64,000 nt of DNA from Malania oleifera (Eukaryota; Streptophyta; Magnoliopsida; Santalales; Ximeniaceae), in the NCBI RefSeq assembly GCF_029873635.1, contig NC_080422.1, positions 3,886,001-3,950,000 on the forward strand. The letters are read 5' to 3'. This document shows positions 59,000 to 64,000 of this stretch, one piece after another; position 1 is the first letter of the stretch; every line of letters begins with the position of its first letter. The notes under the pieces are model-generated. The model searched no databases. It saw only the letters and a list, made by a program, of their open reading frames with translations, and was not told where the DNA came from. The position numbers and the translations under genes are program-made.

Positions 59000-59630
59000 A
59001 ATATCTCAATCACATAGAGAGTGCTATGAGCTTAATCAGTGCTCAACTCCAAGGGAAGTGCCCTGCCTTTTGTGACAATGACTGTCTTGGAACATGCAAA
59101 GCAAAACCCTAGCTCTCGTCCAATTCCAATTTCCTAAATTTTCATTTGGGGACCCCCCGTCCCCCCACGCCTCCATTGATCCAGTTTTGCCCGTAAGCAA
59201 TACAATGAATGTGAAGGAGAAATAAAGTTGTGGACTGAAATTGGGGAAATACCCAATTGATACAGTAAGCATACAAACTGCACGGCACAAATCACACGGG
59301 GTTTAGGGTTAAAGCTCATCCTAGAGGCTGACACAAAAGTGGTAAGGGCTGCTTTTAGCCATGCAAAGGGGATTTCAGTCCACAGCATTAATAGATTAAA
59401 GGCAAAGTTTGGCCTTTGAAATGATAGAAAAGATAGTGCTTTTGACATTGTAGGGGTCTCTCCTAAATTAATTAATTAATTGGAACTGTGCTTCCATTAT
59501 CAGTCCCCCACCCCCCGGGCCCTGAGTCCTTACATACTCTCAACCCCACTAGTATAAAAGCCGCCACACCCCCACGCTTCAAATCCCAACTCTGAAAAAT
59601 AAGCTTCAAGCACACACAGAAAATTTCACA
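59000..59630 (+). promoter_or_regulatory. Conserved upstream unit of peptide gene G
   Basis: AAGGGAAGTGCCCTGCC, TTTGTGACAATGACTGTC, GGGGACCCCCC, ACTGCACGGCACAAATCACA and TTTTAGCCATGCAAAGG occur in the same order as in B, B', and the orphan block at 4030-4265. The core has GATAGTGCTTTTGACATT (TTGACA at 59442, one base off the W-box of the other copies) and TATAAAAG at 59553-59560. Confidence 0.65.
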
Positions 59631-60430
59631 ATGGCACCTCAGAACAAAACACTTTTTCTCGTTCTCCTCCTCATCCTCTTCAGCTCTTCATCATCTGCTG
59701 GTGAGCAAGTTAATTTCTGCATGATTACGTTGGCACCAAACTAATTTGCATGCACTCATTAGCTTCTAGCAACACATATATAACATTTTATGTGCATTTA
59801 ATCTCGTGCAGGCAGAATCAAAACTGGTTTTTGGCATACCAAGATTAATCCTACAAACCCACTTAGCAAGGTAAATATTGTACGAGTTTCATACATGAAT
59901 TTTGGGGGACTTTGGCCTCTAGCGGGTCACCCCATTGGCAAATTTCAGTTGGGAGTAACTAGTTAGATCCATATTATGAATTGGAGTGAGAACGATCGAC
60001 TCGTCTGGCCGTGTTGATGCTCTTGCATGTATATCTATCTACTCAGACAGTGCACTATCCCGTTACTCGGTCGAGGTAGGAATCAACCGAGGAGGGGTCA
60101 GGGATGGGAGGGCTGCCGCCACTCAATGGATTAGCTAGTTGGGCCTCGGACGTTATACGCCACCCGTATTAAAAATAATAATATTATTCTTGAAAATTTT
60201 TCTCATTATTTAAAATTTTTGTGTTGGGTGATTTGTTTATCACCCATTAAATTAAGTTGCTAATTAGTTGACATCTTATTGTGTTGTGCATTTTGAAGGG
60301 TACTACCCTAATGAAGATGAGAGAGGCTATAGAGCTTGAGGATAGCACAGATGACTACCATCCAGGGGGGAATGACAAGAATCAGAAAGGAAAAGGGAAG
60401 GGCCCAAGTGGCGTTGACACCGCCAATTGA
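59631..60430 (+). CDS. PSY-like secreted peptide precursor, gene G (3 exons, 86 aa)
   Basis: Exons 59631-59700, 59812-59870 and 60299-60430. Exon 1 gives MAPQNKTLFLVLLLILFSSS and SSAG, a signal peptide. Exon 2 gives GRIKTGFWHTKINPTNPLSK. Exon 3 gives GTTLMKMREAIELEDST, then Asp-Asp-Tyr at 60350-60358, then HPGGNDKNQKGKGKGP and a TAN end. It is the most divergent copy: the tyrosine is followed directly by His-Pro-Gly-Gly-Asn, two residues shorter than in C and F. Donor and acceptor sites are canonical (GTGAGC, GTAAAT; CAG, AAG). It shares exon 2 length with the B type and the MAPQ start with the C type. It is the last family member in the window. Role inferred as above. Confidence 0.78.
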
Positions 60431-61026
60431 CTCAAATTAAGAAACCATGCATGCATGCCTTGTATCTCACTTGTTACTTATACAATAAATGCCATAATTG
60501 ACAATATAGGGAGCAAGAGTTTGTTCTAGTTAACACTACTACAAGAAATATATGTATGATCATCCTATAATATGTAAAATTCTTACAGCTTTGATTGGAA
60601 ATACGAGAATATGAGTACTATTTAATCTGTTTGATCCCTTTTGAGTATTGGGTTTCTATTTTTATTTTTATTTTTCTTAGAAAGTTAATATATATTTGGT
60701 GTATTAATTGATTTAATCAGCATACAACAAGATGAAGACATGATACTCTGATATAGTAAGCAAAAATCTTTTCGATAACTCAGTGTAACTAATTTATTTA
60801 TTGGTTCTCTAAAACATGACTTACATAAAAATATGAAAAATTGTTAGAAAATTTAATAAAATAAAAATAATAAAACTTAAACTTAAACACAAATAAAAAA
60901 ATAAAAATATAAACACAAATAGGCTGAGTCACAAATATCTCGATCTCTTTAAGGAGATTCAAGCCCTCCGCGGTTTATTGTAGAAGAACTTTCTTTCTTT
61001 CTTTCTTTCTTTTCTTAATTGATGCA
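60431..61026. other. 3' flank of gene G, no gene recognised
   Basis: ACAATAAATGCC (60482) may hold the polyadenylation signal. The AT-rich remainder ends in a TTTC repeat (60990-61012) and ATGCA (61022-61026), the probable target site of the copia LTR. Confidence 0.45.
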
Positions 61027-61710
61027 TGTTGTAATATGGATTGAATAATAAAGATGCACAGCGAAATAAACAACAAGTAAATGTAAATAACACACAACCA
61101 AAACAAGATCAACACGAAGATTTATGTGGTTCGGTAAAGCCTCATCCACGGAAGCAATGACACACAAATTTTAGTATGAAAATCAATATGTACACAATAC
61201 ACTTCTCAAATGATCACTCTCCATCTCAAAATATGCCCAGATGACATATATAGAGATTCCTCGAAGGTTTCCTCCCGTTTGCCAACCACCCAATGTTTAA
61301 AAATTCAAATTTCTGAAGAAACTGTCGCAGTCCAGGTGCCTCTCGTCGACGAACACATGGTTTCGTTGACGAGACCAAGAAGAACCTTCATCAACGAATA
61401 CAAGGCTTTCATTGACGATTCCCGAAATCTGAAATTTCCTACTCTCGGTAATTATTCGTTAACGAACTTCAAAGCTTTCGTCAACGAACCTCTGCTATCC
61501 CCTCGTCGACGAACATAGTATCAAATGTAACTTTCATTCATACCATTTCCATAAAATTGAGTACAAGATATAGAGATACAAGAAACTATTTTAAGAAGCT
61601 ATTTTATTTATGTACAATATTTACGGCTACAATCATGTTTGACCCTTGATTGAAGGAATTCCTAAATCTAGGATTTCCATAGCTGGCTAATTGTGGGACT
61701 CACGCCAACA
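61027..61710 (-). repeat. 3' LTR of a minus-strand Ty1/copia element
   Basis: Minus strand starts TGTTGGCGTGAG (61710) and ends TATTACAACA (61027), giving TGTTG...CAACA ends and 684 bp. TGAGGGGGAG, the polypurine tract (minus), adjoins at 61711-61720. It contains eight TCGTCGACGA-type words (61339-61513), otherwise known in this window from gypsy LTRs. Confidence 0.75.
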
Positions 61711-64000
61711 CTCCCCCTCAAGTTGGTGTGTAGATATCTCTAACACCTAACTTGTCAAGTGAGTCATTGAAGTTTCTGTTGGAAACTGCCTTGGTAAGAA
61801 TGTCAGCAAACTGATCTTCAAATTTAACAAAAGGGAACTAAATGATCTTCTCTTCCAGGTTCTGTTTGATGAAATTTCGGTCTATCTCCACGTGCTTGGT
61901 GTAGTCATGTTGAACTGGGTTGTGAGATATGTCGATGGCAGCTTTTTTATCACAAAATAAATTCATTGTAGAGTCAGGAGGAAAACCAACCTCTACGCCA
62001 AAGAAGCTCACATAATCCTTTCGCCATGCCTCGGAACTCAACTTCAGCCCTGGATAACGCTACCACCTTCTGCTTTTTACTCCTCCATGTAACTAAGTTT
62101 CCTCCAATAAATGTAAAGTAGCCTGAAGTAGACTTTCTATCCAAGATATTCCTAGCCCAGTCCGCATCCGTGTACCCTTCAATCTTCAGATGAGCATTCT
62201 TGGAGAACATTAGTCCTCTTCCTGGTGATGACTTTAGACAGCGGAGAATTCGAATTACAGCACCCATATGGTCTTCACTCGGATTATGCATAAATTGGCT
62301 TACCACACTTACGGCGTAAGCAATGTCTGGACGAGTGCGAGATAAGTAAATGATCTTCCCCACTAGTCTTTGATACCTCACCTTATCGATTGGCACCTGG
62401 TTTGAATATTCTCCAAGCCTATGGTTCTACACAATCGACGTACCCACAGGTTTACACTCTAGTAATCCCACTTCCATTAATAAGTCTTGCACGTATTTCT
62501 GCTGAAAGAGGAATATGCCTTTTCTTACCTCGTCACCTCTATTCCCACAAAATACTTAAGCCCTCCCAAGTTTTTCATTTCAAATTCAGTAGACAATTGT
62601 TCTTGTAGCCTCGAGATCTCATCAGCATCATCCCCCGTAATTATCATATCATCCACATAGACTATTAATGTTGTCACCTTCCTTTGTCGGTGTTTTAGGA
62701 AGAGAGTATAGTCAGAGTTACTTTGGCGATTGCCATACTTCCTCATAGATGAACTAAGTCGGCCAAACCATGCTCGCGGTGACTATTTTAGTCCATACAA
62801 TGCCCTCTCCAGTTTACAAACAATTTTGTTCCTAGCCGATCTTATATATCTTGGCGGGATATCCATGTATACCTCCTCGTCAAGGTTGCCATGAAGGAAA
62901 GCATTCTTCACGTCGAGTTGATGTAGTGGCCAGTCCAAATTTGCTGCAAGAGATAGTAAGACTCTAACGATATTCAGTTTAGCTAATGGTGAGAAGGTTT
63001 CTGAGTAGTCTATGTCATACGTTTGGGTAAAACCCTTTGCCACAAGTCTCGCCTTGTATCAGTCAATTGATCCATCAACCTTGTACTTTATAGAGAACAC
63101 CCATTTGCATCCCACTATTTTTTTTCCTTCCGATAATGGGACCAACTTCCAGGCATTATTTTTCTTTAAGGCTTCTAGTTCTTCTTATATTGCCTGCGCC
63201 CACTCTGGATCAAATAACACCTCTTCAACACTACTGGGAATATGGTAGGAGGATAGTGTTTGAGTGAAAGTCTTGAGTGGCTTGGACAAACCTTGAGTAG
63301 ATACATAATTTGCAATTGGGTATTTGGACTTCCTTCATTCTTCATCTGGGTTGTATCTGTTCGGTGGTTTCCCACGATTGTGTCTAAAAGGCAACACATA
63401 ACCAGTAGATGAATCCAAAATATTAGCATGTAAAGGTGCATCAGGAATACTTACCCCAAGGACATTCTCAGGAGGAGGAGGAGGGTCTTCGGGTACTGAG
63501 GAGTGAGGGGACTGAGGGTACTCTGTAATTTCTGCTTCTTCATTTTTGGCTTCTTCATTTCCAAGTTCTTCGGCTTCATCATTCCTCAATTCGACATATT
63601 CAATCTCTAGTGGTACCTCATGCGGTTCAACCTCTCTATTTCCAGTTCCATGCTCACCTACAGGGGCCATCAACCAATTTGTCTCTTCTACTTGAGTCTC
63701 CCCCTGAAGGGAAGAATTGGGTACCGGTGAAGGATAGAAATTCTCGGACTCAAGAAATGTAACGCCCATGGTTATACAGGTTCAGTTGGGGGTCATAGCA
63801 ATGGAAGCCTTTTTTATGTAAACCATATCCCAAAAATAAGCACCGAACGACACATGGGTCCAGTTTGGTACGTTGATTCTTGTGGAGGTGGACAAAAGCA
63901 ACACACCCAAAAATTATAGGAGGAAGCATCAATATTGAGGGAAGGGATATATGAGTAGAGAGGATTTGTAAAGGGATTTTAAAGTGTAAAATTTTAGATG
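61711..64000 (-). pseudogene. Ty1/copia polyprotein (integrase C-terminus, RT, RNase H), broken, continues beyond the window
   Basis: On the minus strand in order: FGCVAFVHLHKNQRTKL and CLFLGY (63932-63750, end of integrase), an acidic Pro/Glu-rich linker (63769-63335), [20 protein letters not shown] and [18 protein letters not shown] (63060-62870, RT), VYVDDMIITGDDADE with the YVDD catalytic box (62640), YLSRTRPDIAYAVSVVSQFM, YTDADWA and RKSTSGY (62340-62120, RNase H) and HVEIDRNFIKQNL (near 61870). Stop codons (for example near 63062) and frameshifts (near 63760 and 61975) break it. The gag, protease and 5' LTR would lie right of 64000. Copia lineage not determined. Confidence 0.9.

Noticed and set aside
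61210..61518. 102-aa open frame left of the copia element
   Set aside because: It is the TCGTCGACGA array in the copia LTR, whose palindromes keep several frames open.

Overview
This window is nuclear DNA from a flowering plant, most likely a woody eudicot. The evidence is small genes with GT-AG introns and TATAAAAG promoters, embedded in nested Ty3/gypsy and Ty1/copia LTR retrotransposons, L1- and RTE-type LINEs, TRIMs, MITEs and long CT/GA/AT microsatellites. No rRNA, tRNA or CRISPR was seen. The species cannot be named from the sequence alone.

The genic content is one family of very small secreted-peptide genes. Six copies look intact, all on the + strand: A 174-669, B 29923-30543, C 35764-36610, B' 38907-39593, F 54401-55230 and G 59631-60430. 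A seventh, E, is broken and on the - strand (47686-48396). All share a three-exon plan. Exon 1 is a signal peptide, exon 2 a short variable propeptide starting GRIK/GRVK, and exon 3 carries a conserved helix (M-x-MRE-x-x-E) followed by Asp-Tyr and a Pro-Gly-Ala-Asn-like motif. The Asp-Tyr...PGAN signature resembles the tyrosine-sulfated PSY/RaxX peptide family. In all but A, the usual His-Asp-Pro tail is replaced by a Gly-Lys-rich tail. B/B' and C/E/F form two subtypes, which suggests a B+C pair was duplicated. Each intact gene carries a conserved upstream block, with a TTGAC (W-box-like) site 80-110 bp before the TATA box.

Layout: gene A (1-670); a TE-rich stretch with a solo TRIM LTR, an orphan copy of the family's upstream region, two MITEs, a decayed L1 LINE, a TRIM cluster and an antisense RTE fragment (1.6-10.4 kb); a complete but decayed Ty3/gypsy element with TSD AAATT (11042-19699) nested in the LTR of an older minus-strand gypsy element (10434-22635); further gypsy LTR blocks (22.6-27.4 kb); genes B, C and B' (28.4-40.2 kb); nested solo LTRs (42.2-47.0 kb); a large inverted duplication carrying broken gene E and intact gene F around a TE-filled spacer (47.1-55.2 kb); an AT-rich region with a long foldback hairpin (57.8-58.4 kb); gene G; and a minus-strand copia element running off the right edge.

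The most notable patterns are the peptide-gene cluster itself; the palindromic TTCGTCGACGAA arrays shared by gypsy and copia LTRs; a ~33-bp block shared by LINE 3' ends and gypsy 3' untranslated regions; and the complex inverted duplication at E/F. All comparisons were made by eye on the given sequence. Family names rest on recalled motifs, not on searches.
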